In this document: piece by piece, positions 22,288 to 35,100 of the stretch | Numbering within the stretch: the stretch's first letter is position 1 | How the letters are laid out: every line of letters begins with the position of its first letter | Assembly (NCBI RefSeq): GCF_016906535.1 | Contig: NC_057383.1 | Span: 62,001 to 126,000 of the forward strand | Origin: Rhizoctonia solani | Taxonomy: Eukaryota > Basidiomycota > Agaricomycetes > Cantharellales > Ceratobasidiaceae | DNA length: 64,000 bases | Direction: 5' to 3' | The notes under the pieces: generated by a model | Database searches by the model: none | Told to the model about the DNA's origin: nothing | The model's input: the letters and a program-made list of their open reading frames with translations, nothing else | Program-made: the position numbers and the translations under genes

Positions 22288-24476
22288 TCAAATACAGATA
22301 GTTGACCATTGTAGAACCATGCTGCCAACGCCTAGTGGAAGGTAAATAGTGGCACCTGGGAAGCAACAAGAAGCAACCTACGATCATGAAATAGAACACG
22401 ATAAGCATAAACCCTTCAACCCAATTGGTCTTTCCATCTTGAGTCGTGTAGTTGACGAGAAGACAGGCTCCAATAGCTGCCGCGACCTCGAATACGTCTG
22501 AAACATCCATGAACACCATTACCAATGTTGAGCCAAGGTCACTTACCAAACAATAGAGTTAATGGCTTGTTAGTTATCCAGGCCAGCAGGACCAATGCTG
22601 GCAGCCAGAACAACAAGAACTGTATGCTGAGGTCGATACTCCTCCCGCGCGCGAGCTCCTCTGGTGCTTGTAAATCATCCGTGTTCTACCCCATTTGAGC
22701 ACAAGCCGCAGCCCTACAACCGTTTTGCATACTCACCGAATAACGATGCCTCCATGCCTTACGGCAACAGTAGGCGACAGTCACCAATGCATCGGCCGAG
22801 TACGAGATCATGGGCAATAGGATCAGCCCGAACCATTCCGAGGACAATCGATTGACTTGTTGGACATGCTCCACGGACGACACGAGCTGGAATCAAATAT
22901 TAGGTCAATATGAAACAGACGCCGGCAGGACACTCACGAATTCGGCTGTCACTGCAATCAACCCAACCACAATGATGAGAAGAATGATGACTGGGCCAGG
23001 TCCAACCACCCTGGGTTTGCGCTTAATTCCCGAAAGCATGGGCTTTTCTAACGTATCTGTATGTTCGAGGTCCGGTCGCCGGTCCAGACGCAGATCATCA
23101 TTTAGCGGGTGACGGTGCAAGTATATCCGACTCAATATGTACCTAATTCTCATGGGGATAAGGAACCAGCCCAACACAAAGAAGCAATACTCACACGGCA
23201 ACAAGCATCAGAGCATATCCATGACTGAACTTTTGTATGCCCTTTCTCGTCGTGTCACTAACCGCCACTGTGTGCGCCGACACCTCTAGGTACTTTTCTT
23301 CGGCCTTGATGGGGTTCCGCTCAAGTACACCGTCGCTGGACCGCAGTGTCTGATCAATCTCTACAGCCTCGGCCCGAGCGTGTTGACGATTGTGACGAGC
23401 CAGGTGACTGGATGTATGAGTTCTGGGTGACCGGGGCTCGGGAATATAATTAAGTTGCTTTGGTGTAGGCATGATGGCCCGCTCGGTCAGCGAATGCGGA
23501 GTCAACACTGAAGGCGCAACTCCCTCGCGCGTCGTATTTGCCATAACCAACTCATGAGGGTTTGGATAGGCTGAGAAGAACGCTACGGGGAGGAGCAGGG
23601 TTACAACCCTGGCGATGAATTGATTAAAAGCCAAGTATGACAAACGTTTGAGGATGGCGTACCCCAAAAATAGCAAACTGGCGTTGAGTTGCGTGTGCAC
23701 GGGCTTGAGCTTTTGCTCAAGGACTCGAGCTCCTCCAACCACGAAAGCGATACCCGGAACGAGCAGTGCATGTAGGAGAATGACGCCTGACGGATGGTCA
23801 GTGTCACTCGTCAAACCAGGGGATGATTTCAATTACCAATTACTGTTGATTGAACGAGGCGGAGTTGGCATTCGAACAGGAGGAAAATTGCCAAGTTGAC
23901 TTCAACAATGCTGTGTGGTATTTGTCAGTCGCCTTGAAGCCTGATTCTGGATGCTACGCACTTTGCCAATGTGATGGAGACGAACTCGCCAAGCGTTTCT
24001 CCGCAGTAGAGAGCAAACTGATGGCCCCCAAACTCGGATAGCTTTTCCAAAGGGACGATAGCGAGAAAGGACACTGCAAAAGATCAACAATAGTAGTGAT
24101 GAGGAATAGGATATACTCACGGCTAAAAATAAGCAGAGGATTAAGCTCCATCAGAGCAGCTGTCCACGCCAAAGGGACATTAATGAGTAGGATATTGAGC
24201 CCTTGTAGACGGGTCAGATGGCTTGAGCGCCGGTGTATTCGCGAACTTACAGGAAGAGGTGGCGATGGCCACACAGCTCTCCCACCAACCGGGAACAGGC
24301 TGTCCGCCGCCTTGTAACCTCCATAAGAGACTTCTCCACCATCCGTCGGGGCACCCTGGAGGCCTGTGGTGAATGTGTTGGTGCATATCAACGAGTGGCG
24401 CGGTGGAAGCAGTGCGAGCTAGAGGAATGTCAGAGAAAAGAGAGGATTCAGATCGCTGTAGTTGGTCGGAGTGCAT
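22288..24476 (-). CDS. Vacuolar Ca2+/H+ antiporter, CAX family
   Basis: A cation/proton exchanger of the CAX family, expected in the vacuole membrane, moving cytosolic Ca2+ into the vacuole against H+. The start at 24474-24476 (MHSDQLQ) gives a soluble N-terminus. A splice then yields SSWLNILLINVPLAW, the first membrane segment. The first half carries CGETLGEFVSITLANIVEV, then QSTVIGVILLHALLVPG and GGARVLEQKLKPVHTQLNAS. A hydrophilic loop of roughly 100 residues separates the halves. The second half carries VVGLIAVTAEF spliced to LVSSVEHV, matching the second conserved acidic helix, then further helices to a TGA at 22288-22290. About 11 membrane segments can be counted. The AP-1 mu gene starts 274 bp downstream on the same strand. 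An in-frame ATG further upstream (24702) exists, but the residues between do not look conserved. Confidence 0.85.
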
Positions 24477-24940
24477 GTTTGACAAGTATGATAGCGACCT
24501 GCGCAAGAAAAGAGTGGTGGTGGTGCCAAGGCAAGTTCTAGTCTTAGAATAAGAAGGCTTGGAGTCAAATCTTTGACAGCCCCCGACAAACTGTTTGTCC
24601 TTGGCAGTGGGGTGCCCGTGCGAAACAACTCTAGCCAGAGAGAGATAAGACTTCACAATTAGGAGAGTCCCCCTATTTTCAGTCTGGTCAAATTTAAATC
24701 GCACAAAGGCCAGGCCATTGTTTTAATTCCGTGCATACGTCCCAATGAGTCTCGACACAAGTGTGCTATTTTGAGCGTCATGGCTGGGAGATCAAGTTGA
24801 CCTTTGTTTGGCTCGACCTTATTTGTCTCCGGCGGTAACGAAAGGTGTCAGCCCATTTCTAGGGGGTTTACGTCGATAATATATTGGCAGGACAGCCCTG
24901 GTGTTTGAACTTATAGATAACACACGGGTTGATATATTTT

Positions 24941-25754
24941 CTAGGTACGAGACACGTCTTTCACCTCCCCACTAGCCAAATCCACCTCTTTCACTCCATC
25001 GCGGGTAATCAACTTGACTGACCAATTCTCCAATCCGACAATCAATCGCTTTTGAATTTCCGCGATTCCACGACGGAGGGTTTCGAGACCCTCTTCCAAG
25101 TTGGCTTGAGGGTTATGGTACCTTCCCAACGGACTTAATAATAGAACAGCCGTAAACGCACGTGTGCTTACCTATCAAACAAACTGAGGACAAAGTAGCT
25201 ACCATAGCCATGCGCCGCAAACGGCACTTCGGCCAAGGTTCCCAGGTAGTCAATCCAGTAGAGTGAAGGGCGACCCTTGGGACCGTCCGGTGCATGAACT
25301 GGTGCTTCGGCGAGATCTACCCCGCCTAGTAAGAGATTGACCTAGGTATGCATCGACTTAATGCGGGGTTCGTCTAATAGCATAAATGCTCACCGAGTAA
25401 GGATGACGACTACGCAACGAGTCGGCCAGGGAACGGCGGATCCATGAAGCAGCACTGGGGGGACGAAGGGGGTGCACGTAACGCATTTGGTACAGCCTAA
25501 GGTTACGCTCAACGTATTCTGCAAACTGAACGGTATCGCCTATGTCGATCAGGATAAATATCGTATGTGATTGAGACAAACTCGAGTTGAATTAATCACT
25601 TGCCTGGTTCACCGCTATATGCCATGACCAAATTCGGGCCCAATATCTTTGTCTTGTCTTCGTTTGATTTCATGCGTACAATACTTCGGGCCGCGCTCAT
25701 ATCACTTGCGACAAGAACATAGTCGGCTCCAGTTAGAGCAATCGAGCATTCCAT
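24941..25754 (-). CDS. PRE1: 20S proteasome beta-type subunit (PSMB2/Pre1, beta-4)
   Basis: A non-catalytic beta subunit of the 20S core. The ATG at 25752-25754 begins [20 protein letters not shown] without a propeptide or catalytic Thr1, as expected for beta-4. [20 protein letters not shown] and [20 protein letters not shown] follow. [30 protein letters not shown] and [20 protein letters not shown] complete the Ntn fold, and the chain ends EVKDVSRT with TAG at 24941-24943. It has five exons. The first intron (25540-25603) starts with GC (GCAAGT) and not GT, a GC-AG intron that is needed to keep GEPGDT in frame. The CAX gene lies downstream. Confidence 0.93.
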
Positions 25755-28700
25755 GACGTTGGTTAATTATTTGGCGATTGAGTCCAAGTCGAGGGAGACC
25801 CAAGGGAAGCGCTGATGTAGTGAAGACACGCGAGCCAGACGCGTAAGTCATCTTCGGTAGATCACGTGATGAGACCCGCGGCTCTGACAGAGTGGCTAAC
25901 CTCTCTTCATGCTTGATTAATTAGCTCTCTTATCTAAACAAGCTATTCCATGAGACTCGACTCGGGTGTGTACCAATTCGTGCACGGTTCTCACAGGAAC
26001 CAGGTCACCCCCTGACTCAGTTTCTGGTGAATTTCAACTAACCTTGAGTGTCTTCTTGTATGAATGTGTCCCGCGCACATGGCCAATCTGATATATGTAC
26101 ATCAGTATTTATCGGAGCTTTTTGTCAATCTTTCATGTGTTGATTGGCTTTGTTGTCGTTGCTTCGCTTGGTCACACATGTGCCGGTGACACTGACCCCG
26201 TGCAAGCCATGCGTTCGCCCCAGGTCCTTCACAGTAGCGCGACACACACATGGAACACGCTCATCCTCTACGATGTCCCTTCTTCCTATGTTAGAACTAC
26301 ATTGCCTTGGATACGCTCAACACGTCCAAACAAGCCTTGAGAAATTCGAAGCGCCCAAGTGGATCGATATCTCCCCCCGCGCATGTGAACGTTGCGCAGT
26401 TCGACTGCTGTTCACGGGAACTTGCGGCGATAAAGGATTATCGAATGCACAACCTTGGAAGAACTCGGGTGAACATATGAAAATGGCTGGAGGCCGCATG
26501 AAATGTGCTTTTCAGCTTTCTGGCCGAATGAGCCATACGCGCACGGGCTCGGACCGAGTTAGGCCGGCCGCAACGGACCAAGGCATGTAGATCATTTCCG
26601 GTTCCGCGAACGGTTAGAACGGCGGACGGCCCGCGGTCGCCAACTGGGCCAAGAACAGTTAGACTCGAGGTCGTGGGATTTTCAACGTATATATATTACC
26701 TGTGCCCGCTCCCAGCCGCATATGTGCAGTCGAGTTCTGGCGTTGTTTCCCTCTCTGCTCGCTTACGGGGTTGTGCCCAGGTTTCATCGGTGTTGGTTTC
26801 ACTGGTTGGCTACCCTGCTAGTAGTACTCCGTGGACAATGACTTCCCCATCGGTGATTTAATATCATCAAATTTTGGGTTCTTAATTGTTTCATTAAATG
26901 ATGATTACACATGTGCCTCGTCATAGTGAATTGGACTCGTTCTTCCGTGCATCCTTCTTTAACTTTTTCGCTCTCAGAAAGATATATGATTATCTACCTG
27001 GGAGCCTGTGGCGAACTGAGAGTTCAATTGAGGGTTGTAATAAGCTTCAGTATACAAACCTAGGGTTATATGGGCCTTATATTATTGTATACCGTCCTCC
27101 TAGCTGATATCAAATGCCCTACGCAGGCCTTAGTCATCCATTGTAGCGTTCCTGGAATTCTGATGTGGTCTCGCGCTGTGTATAGTTTAGCCCTGCGTGG
27201 AGCGAACCAACTGGGGTCCCAGCTCACAGTGGCTACGCTAGAACGTCGATGGTTCAGCCTGTAGGTGTGGGCTTATATGTCATCATTCGATAATACTGCG
27301 TAAATGAGGGTCGAGCATTTGTATACGAACCGCGTACTGTTGGTGCTAGGAAAGAAGTACGAGCGCGCGCGCGCGGATGATGTTCGACCCGGCTAAACTA
27401 AAACTTTCATGGCGTGGGCGTATAGTAATAATAGGTAATAATCCGCGCATAGGGCGTTTTTTTCTCGACTCCGGAACCAACTCGGGACCAGTCTGGACGT
27501 CGATCTTTGAGTGTGGCGCCGTGGGGTTGGGCGCATACACCCGGCGGTTCGATTAGGCTCTGGTGGGACGAGGCAGGTACAATTTATTAGCGATTGAAAA
27601 GATCGACTGATCGTCTCTAACGTGGTCTCCTTCAGCCTACCAGGTTATTTCGATCCTATTGAGCGCGGTTTGCTCTAACCACTCGCGAGTGAATAACGCC
27701 GTTTCGTACATCACGACGCGCATCGATCAGATTTACGGTTCTCTGCAAGCTTGTGATACGAACCAGCGCAGCCACAGACGGACCTACGCCCACTCATTTA
27801 CGAACTTTAACGCGCAATATGCAGGTACATTCGAAATCGCACACGGGTTTGCCACAGGTATACGAGCGAAGAGGGTGGATCATCTGATATCCGTGATGTG
27901 GCACACTTATTCAGACATTTGTCCTTGGGTATAAATTGGCACTACTGACATGTCCTTATATCATTTTCCCGATCGGGAGTTGTTGACCTAATCAAGCCTA
28001 GACCGGACATTGAGTCTCCCTGTGGAAAACTGAATGCGGGAAGTGTGTTTCTTGTTTCTCGACAGTGGGTTCGTGGTGAATGAGGGGAAAGTTTGATCCA
28101 GGACCTGCGTGGTCGAGGTGATGGGACGCGTGAGGAACGTGGACGCGCGAGGAACATGGACGCGTTGTATGCGCTGCGGTGGAGGCAGTGGGTGGCGCAA
28201 ACGGGCTCACAGCCAAGCGATACGACCGGGCCTCGCAGAGCGCCGACAGCATACTGGATAGTGAGAGCGAGAAAGGAATTGTCCAGACGACGTCCCCTAT
28301 CACATAAATTGAAGAATTGTTTTGAATTTGACGGGGATCGAGGGATGATGTGGTTCGGAGTTTCGGGAAGAATTGAGGGCTGTGATTGACAGATGGGGGT
28401 GGGTGGCCAGAACGAATACTATCGATATAGATTATTGGGGGCGAAAAGCAAGAAAATGAGCAGCGAGAGCGAGTATGTCTGTCGTCATGATGGGGAGTGA
28501 TGGGAGACTCCCAGTTGCAGGGCCAGACCTTCCATGTAGCAGATAATGAGGGACCAGATATGGCACTCTGGCGGACCGGAGGAGGAAGGTTTGGGAAAAG
28601 CACGATAGGAAGCCTGTGATTTGCAATGCTCAAGTTGACGGCGCTAGACCCGAATAGAGGATAATGAAGCTCAGGGGGCAGGTCAGGGTGCTGGTTGAAT

Positions 28701-28948
28701 TGTTTACGAGTGGGAGGGAGGTTTGTGCGAACCACGTCCGGACAATGGTCAGTGGTGAGATATAGAGGAGGAGATACGAGTAGGTGAGTTGAATTTTTCA
28801 GTTTTCGATCCGGGGAGATCAGAGGGACAGGATGCTGAGTACGGTGGGGATGGACAGACACGGACATCGCACTGTTGGTACTGGCTGTCGACGACGACCG
28901 CTAGCCCTTGGATTCCCGCGACCACCGGACACACTTCCACCAATACCC
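25755..28948. other. 3.2-kb intergenic region, no supported gene
   Basis: Short frames occur on both strands (for example 26144-26590 and 27659-27934) with no recognisable content. A minus-strand frame of 289 codons (27998-28867) lies antisense to the upstream region of the next gene. It is low-complexity (Ser, Pro, His) and probably results from base composition. The stretch holds the divergent promoters of PRE1 and the Ser/Pro-rich gene. Confidence 0.4.
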
Positions 28949-31743
28949 ATGTCACCGCAACACCAGACGAAGGAGGTCGAGTACTACCGCGCTGCACCCA
29001 CTGCGCCAGGCATGACTCTCGAGCGTGTCTCTCCGCCCCGCCGCTCGCCCTCGGATCCGTCAGCAGCCATTGCTCCGCTGTCGATCAGCAAGCGAGTCAA
29101 GTCGCCGCCTTCGAATATCATTGTTCCCCCCAAACCACAGATTGCTCGCCCACCACGCAGTCCCGCCCGCCTCTCTGCCAACCTTGACTCGACCCAACCC
29201 CCCAACGCCCGCCCTGCCCCCGGTCCCCCTCCTGCCGGCCCACTGCCCCCCCTGCCACCCCGAGACGACCCCATAGACCCCCTGCTGCTCCGCGCCGTCG
29301 CAGCCAAGGAGCGCCGCAGACAGTCCAAAAACGAGACACAGGACATTGCCTCGCTCGAGCGCAGTATGCGGCGATTGAGTCGGATCAGTCTCGGCAGTGG
29401 TCCGGCAGAACCGACCTCTCCCACCGACTCTCTGACTGTTTCCAGTCCTTCTCTCCGCGCAGAGAAGCTCTTGCGGAGATTGAGTCGCCAGAGCGATGGA
29501 GTCAGGCTGCCCTCGGACTATGGTCGAGTTGGAATCAGCGGATATTCTGTCCCCAACTCGGCTCCCGTCTCGCCCGGTTTGCGCGGTGTGCCCCCTCCGC
29601 TCAGAGAAGACTCGGAAACACCGCTTGCGCTGTCGGTCCCCATGCGTCGCGAGGCACCGCCCCCGAACAACATGCTTGGACTCGGCCTGGGACTAGCATC
29701 CGACTCGTTCACCTCCATGTCCTCTCTCACATCGGCCTCGAGTCTCAGTTCGAATACCATATCCACCCTCCCATCCGAGGCCACCATCAAGCCCTCCAAA
29801 GAGTTTGAAACACGAACCTCCCGTCTCGGCTCGCTTTCCAGCGCAACCACAGCCAGCACAACTTCTCTAATTACGCCTGTTTCCCCACCCACGACAAATA
29901 CCCTTCTTACCCCCATGTCTCCACCAAAACAGCTCAAGCTCAAAGGCAGCCTTGGTCTCAGCTTGCGCATCCCCAGTCGGAGTCCCAGTCCTAGTCCCAT
30001 TCCTGACCTTCTCAAGGACTATAGGGACAGTGCTTCGTATCCACTTGAAGCTGCCTATCGCGAATCGAGCATCTTTCCGCCTTCTTATCGCGAGTCTGGT
30101 GTCTTGCCCCTATCCACCGACCTGGCGGTCCCACTCGATCTAGCTCCAGGTCTGCGTCTCCTTCCCCTATCCAGCCGACGCGACAACGGCCTGGCGCACG
30201 CGCTCGTATTCATTCAGACCTGGCTCCACCCAGTCCGAGATCCAGCACCGAGGCCGTCGGTTCACATGACCACGGGGATGTTGATGTCCCCCCTATTCGA
30301 CCCAGTTTGGAATCCCAGACGACACCCAGGCCTAACATCGCTTGCGCCGCTTCCCCCAGCGCTCCTACATCGCCAGAGCTCAACCGTCCAGCGTCCCCCG
30401 ATATCGCATATATTCTCCGCACGACCCCTCGTCCCACACGAAAACTGAGCATAGGCTCCGTCGCCTCGTCATCCACGACCGGTCGACGACTCGCCGGGCC
30501 TGCCCCACCGTCCTCGTTCAGGAGGCCCGTGCCCTCGCGTTCGGGTTCGCTCGCGAGCGTCCCGTCCCGGTCGAGTTCGTCGGCCGGAATGTCCCATGGT
30601 TACGCTGCGACCGCCAGTTCGGCTGGGTTTGATGTTCAAGGTGCTGGACCCGAGGTGTTTTTTGGAGAACAGTACGATTCGGAGGATAGCGACAGCGATT
30701 TGGATTTGAGTACGCCGTTGCCGTGAGTAACCGTGTGCAAAGATTCTTGTATTCCGTAACTCACGAATCTGTAGACATATGATGCTTCGAGCTGGGCTGC
30801 TCTCCCCTCGTTCGACTATTATCACCGAGGCCATCGAGTCTGCGCCCGTTGCTACGGTCAATGGCAAGCTGAGTGCACGGGGGGAAGCCCTCCGTGCAAA
30901 GGGCGAAAAGGTCTGGAAAGCCGAGGCGAGGCGTAAAGTCCGCCATCGAGATGGCCAGAATTTACGAGACGGAGTCGGGTTGACGACGGGACTCGGGTGG
31001 AGCGACAGGTGGGTCCCCTTTTTTGCCTATTTTTTCGGCCCAGTACTAACAACCGCTATAGCGAGGATGAAGACGCGCCGTCTCCTCTCCGCCGCCGCCT
31101 CTCCTCGGTTCTCCTCGCCAAGACCCAATCGCGACCGCCCTCGCAGCTGTCCAGACAATCATACACCCACATGCCCCTCTCTCGCCGCTCCACCTACTCC
31201 AACCTCGAGAGCTCGAGCGTGTCCAGCGCCTCGAACCCGCGCACGCCCGCGCATCCGCCCATGTCCCTCCCGCCGTCGAGCTATTCGCATACGCTGCCCC
31301 TGACGCCCAGTTCGCTACCGGGCGCAGCAGCCGTGGACGAGTTTGGCAAGCTCGATTTTCCGATGCCTCCGACCGCTACCAGCTGGCGCGGACAGCCCAG
31401 CCCCGCTCTGCGAAAAGCACCCTCGAGCAGCATGTTGCGCAGTCCGAGTGCGAATCCGTACAGTTTGGCTCCGAGCGCGGGCAGTGTGTCCTTGCTCAGG
31501 TCACGCACCACCTCGTCGACTTCGTCCCAGAGTGCGTCCCAGGGACATTCGCCCAAGTCGTCCGTCTCGGCTTCGCGCGTCTCGACCCAGTCCAGGTCGT
31601 CGGTCACCTCGCAGCGAAGCATGATGCCCGCTCCTCGGTTCAGCGCTCGTCCTCCCGCCGCTGGGACACGTCTCTCTGCACCCGAAGCGTTGCGCCAGTC
31701 TCAGTCTTCTCTCGAGACCACACGGCGCCTCTCCGGGTCATAA
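28949..31743 (+). CDS. Large Ser/Pro-rich low-complexity protein
   Basis: I do not recognise a domain. The likely ATG is at 28949 (MSPQHQTKEVEYY), although an upstream in-frame ATG at 28832 is possible. The chain is rich in Ser, Pro and Arg, with many SP/TP and RRLSR-type sites (RSMRRLSRISLGS, KLLRRLSRQSDG, SRSPSPSPIP), typical of a heavily phosphorylated, disordered protein. The frame in use changes between about 30090 and 30175 (SYRESGV in one frame, then PTRQRPGARARIHSD in another). A pyrimidine-rich acceptor at 30174 could explain this with an intron whose donor is weak, otherwise it is a frameshift. Two further introns (30723-30774 and 31009-31061) have normal borders. The middle contains an acidic DSEDSDSDLDLSTPLP patch and the end is Ser-rich to TAA at 31741. 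Total about 900 residues. Confidence 0.65.
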
Positions 31744-32100
31744 TCCAATTCTTTTTATTCAACAATTGTTTTAGATTATTTTATTAGTGTTTTTCGGCTT
31801 GTTTTCAGTTGCCTCTTTTTTTTTACTCGACCGCTCACTCGCTCTCCTATTTGTACTGTACGATTACACGTTTTCTGTTCTTGTTTTGTTTTTGTTCATA
31901 CCCTCACCGCTCGCTTGCGTTCATGTCTATTCCTACTTCATGTCTATTTTCATTTTCTTCCATCATGCTTAGTCTACGCTTGCTTGCACTCTTGGTCTCT
32001 TCCCTCTTGTCTGTCCTTGCTGGATGCTATCCGTACAATTTATGCCAATCTGAACATCGTCATTTACTAGATACATTCTTGTGGTGCGAGTTTATTGTTA
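31744..32100. other. Convergent 3' region
   Basis: 357 bp between the 3' ends of the Ser/Pro-rich gene (+) and CSE1 (-). T-rich on the plus strand, as expected for terminator or polyadenylation sequence. No gene was seen. Confidence 0.5.
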
Positions 32101-35100
32101 CTAGATCGTCAGCCCCGCCGTCGTCAGCTGGTTCAGCTTGTCCGGCTCGACCTGGGCGAGAAGCTGCCTGATGGGCTTGCTCGAGTCCTGGAGCGCCGCA
32201 CCGAGCTGCTCGACGAGGTACTGCCTTGGGTCTTGCACATACGACGCAAGGTCCGTCTTGCCCCCCTCGGATGCGGCGAGACGCGAGTACCCAGCCTGGT
32301 ACCCGGCCCCGGCTTCTTCATAGTCGATGGCTGTGACCACATCATCGCCCGTGGCCGACTCGGTGCTCGACTTGGCGAGCGCTGCGGGCGAAGTGTACAG
32401 TCCCAATATAGCTTCGAGAACACGCGGCCTGCACAAAATACGCCCCCAATGAACATCACGAAGCATCAATGTAGATTCGTATCGGGACAAGAAGGTTGGA
32501 TGGTCGCGTGGCACACGAGGGAATAACATCGCATCATTCGTCATATCCGACGGGTTTAAACTAGAAGGCAACTCACCACACGTTCGCAGCGGGGCTTGCA
32601 CGCTATGCTGGCTCTGTACCAATAACCGCGTCAGTCCGACCGAGACCACTTTTTGGTCGCGAAGTTGAGTACGCGGGACTTCGGGCAGGATGACATGAGT
32701 CAGCAGCTGGGTCCATAGTCTGTAATCGTTCGCACAATTCTTGGTCAGCATGCACGATCAATCATGTTGGTTCAGGGGATCAAAGTCAGCCCTGCAGGAG
32801 CCAGACGCCCGCCCAAGGCACGCAAGGGATCCCAAGCCATTCGGTCCAAACAGGGTCGGTGCGATTGAAGCCGGATCCCGGCAGAATACGACCCTGGCGC
32901 CTGGGCGGAACTGGACGAAATAGATATGGTATGCGACGTACCCTGGTTGAACGCTTTCAACAGCGCCGATGAAAAAATCGGGTCCCATGCCTTCGGCACG
33001 AGACGCCATCGCGGCGCACGCAAAGTGCATAAACCCGTATGAAAATGCGGGTGTCTTGTTCGCTTGGAGTCTGCGCGTTAGGAATTAGATTCAAGCCTCA
33101 TAACGGTGCAAGGTTTCACCAAGTGCCCTCGCGGAACTCAAAATCCACTCACCGCGTCATAACAGTGACCAAGATCCCGTTGAACAAGGGCCCGAGGGTC
33201 TCAACCGGAAGGTTAGCGAGAAGGATCTCCAAGAGTTCAAACCCATAGACATCGTTTACTCGGGAAGGAATCAGACGCTGTTGAACAACTGCGAGTACCG
33301 TTCGGACGTCCACGCTATTGGGATCCTTGGAGATGAATGCCTTGATCAGACGCACAAGGGCAGGAACATTTCCGCGTTGTTGCCAAACGGCAGGGGTAAA
33401 GAGGATGCCAACCAGCGAGCTGTATGCGGGTGGGACCGTGTTGGTGTGAATTTCGAGCATCTGCGCGAGAATTTGGAAGACGTAGGGAATGAATTCTAAC
33501 AAAGGTGAGTCGGAAGATCACAAGCGAATTCGAAGAGCTTACGATCTACGTCTTGCTGTATGATAACCGTAAATGGGCCGAAGAGCTGCCCTTCGAATTG
33601 TTCCACGAGCTGAGGGTTACTCGAACATACGAACCTAACAACACTGTCAGTACATACCGGCTATCCAAGAAAGCAAAACTCACCGCATAAGGGCAGATAT
33701 ACTCTCGAACGTATATTGGTTAAAGTTCGGGTTGCTTGGGTTCTGGCTAATCGCGCCGAGGATGTTGACCAATTTCGTCAGGACCGTGAGGTAATTGGGT
33801 GTGAGGGTCTGTCGAGCAGTGAGAATTACGCGCATAATACCTACCAAACGCAACGTCACTATTCGAAACTCGCATCTGGAAATACAGGTTTGGACGTACA
33901 TTTCATTAAATAATCATTCTCTGCAATCTTCTGGGGTGTCCCTCCGCTCTCGATCACAGTAAATAGCGCCGACAAGATATCGTTGGCAAAGTCGTGAATG
34001 TCAGCTTGGGCAAAGCTATTCACATCCAAGGCGTGAATCAGACGCGTTGCAACCAAAGAACCGAGCAAATGTTGCATATCAACTTCCATCCAGGATCCTA
34101 CCAAGCACAGGGACGTACAGAAGCTTTCCTCCATTCTTGATGAATAAAATTCTCTCGATCGCGATGGCTGCATAGGCCGAACAGACATAATCTTTGGAGG
34201 AAAGGTGGGTAACAAGGAGGCGCAAGACAGGGAGCAGTTGCTCCTTCGTGAACTATTAAGCGGGAGAATCACGATGGAACAAGGTCGTCAACGGGGTGGA
34301 TACACAAATTACAGGAAACCCACCTGATTCCTGAACATGTGCACAAATCGAATCGCATCGACCTGCAGAATTGGGTGGATGCTCCCAGCCGGGGCTTGCA
34401 AATCGCCGGCAACGTGGTCGAGGAAGAACTGTACGACGTTGACATGGATGTTGGTGCTTGTCACACCGTGCTATTCGGCATCATATGTCAGACCAAGCTA
34501 GCAGCGAGAAGCTCGTAGACTCACTTGCATAGTACTTCCCCTTGCCGCTACGGCACTCAACAAATAAACTCCCGTATCCTTGTGCATCCAAGCCTCCTCC
34601 CCTCCTTCACCAGATTTGTACTTGGCGACAAGAGTCTCAACAGCCTGGTTCACCATAGCGGTGATCTGAGCCTCGAGGCCTACACCCATCAGCGCACGTA
34701 GCAAATCCGTTGCGGCACCTCGCCTTCCCGTCACTTCCACGGCACCTGAACCAGCGCTAGCGGCGGAACCGGAGCCCAAGTCGCGACGGATGTACTCGAG
34801 AGGATCATCCTCGAATTGCTCTACTTCATGCTGGCGAAGGGGAACAGATGGCAAGACAATGCGCGTGAAGAGGCCTTGGAGGGTGGATTCTTGGGAGAAG
34901 AGCTGAGTATGAAGACCGGACTTGACTGTGACTGAGAGGAAGCGGACAGATTGGGCGAAGACCTGAAAAGAGGATTAGTGTTCTGTAGTGCCTTGTGAGA
35001 GTGGTTGGTCTGGACCAATAAAAGCAAATGGGGTAACAAAGATAACGTACACCATCCTCCCTGACCTCCGGACCCATTCTTCCAACCATCTCCCACACGG

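Noticed and set aside
27998..28867. 289-codon minus-strand open frame upstream of the Ser/Pro-rich gene
   Set aside because: Low-complexity Ser/Pro/His content, no motif, and position antisense to a promoter region suggest a chance frame in GC-rich DNA.
28984..31622. Long antisense frames under the Ser/Pro-rich gene (for example 29518-30015 minus)
   Set aside because: They mirror codon bias of the plus-strand gene (Gly/Arg-rich complements of Pro/Ser codons) and are shadows.
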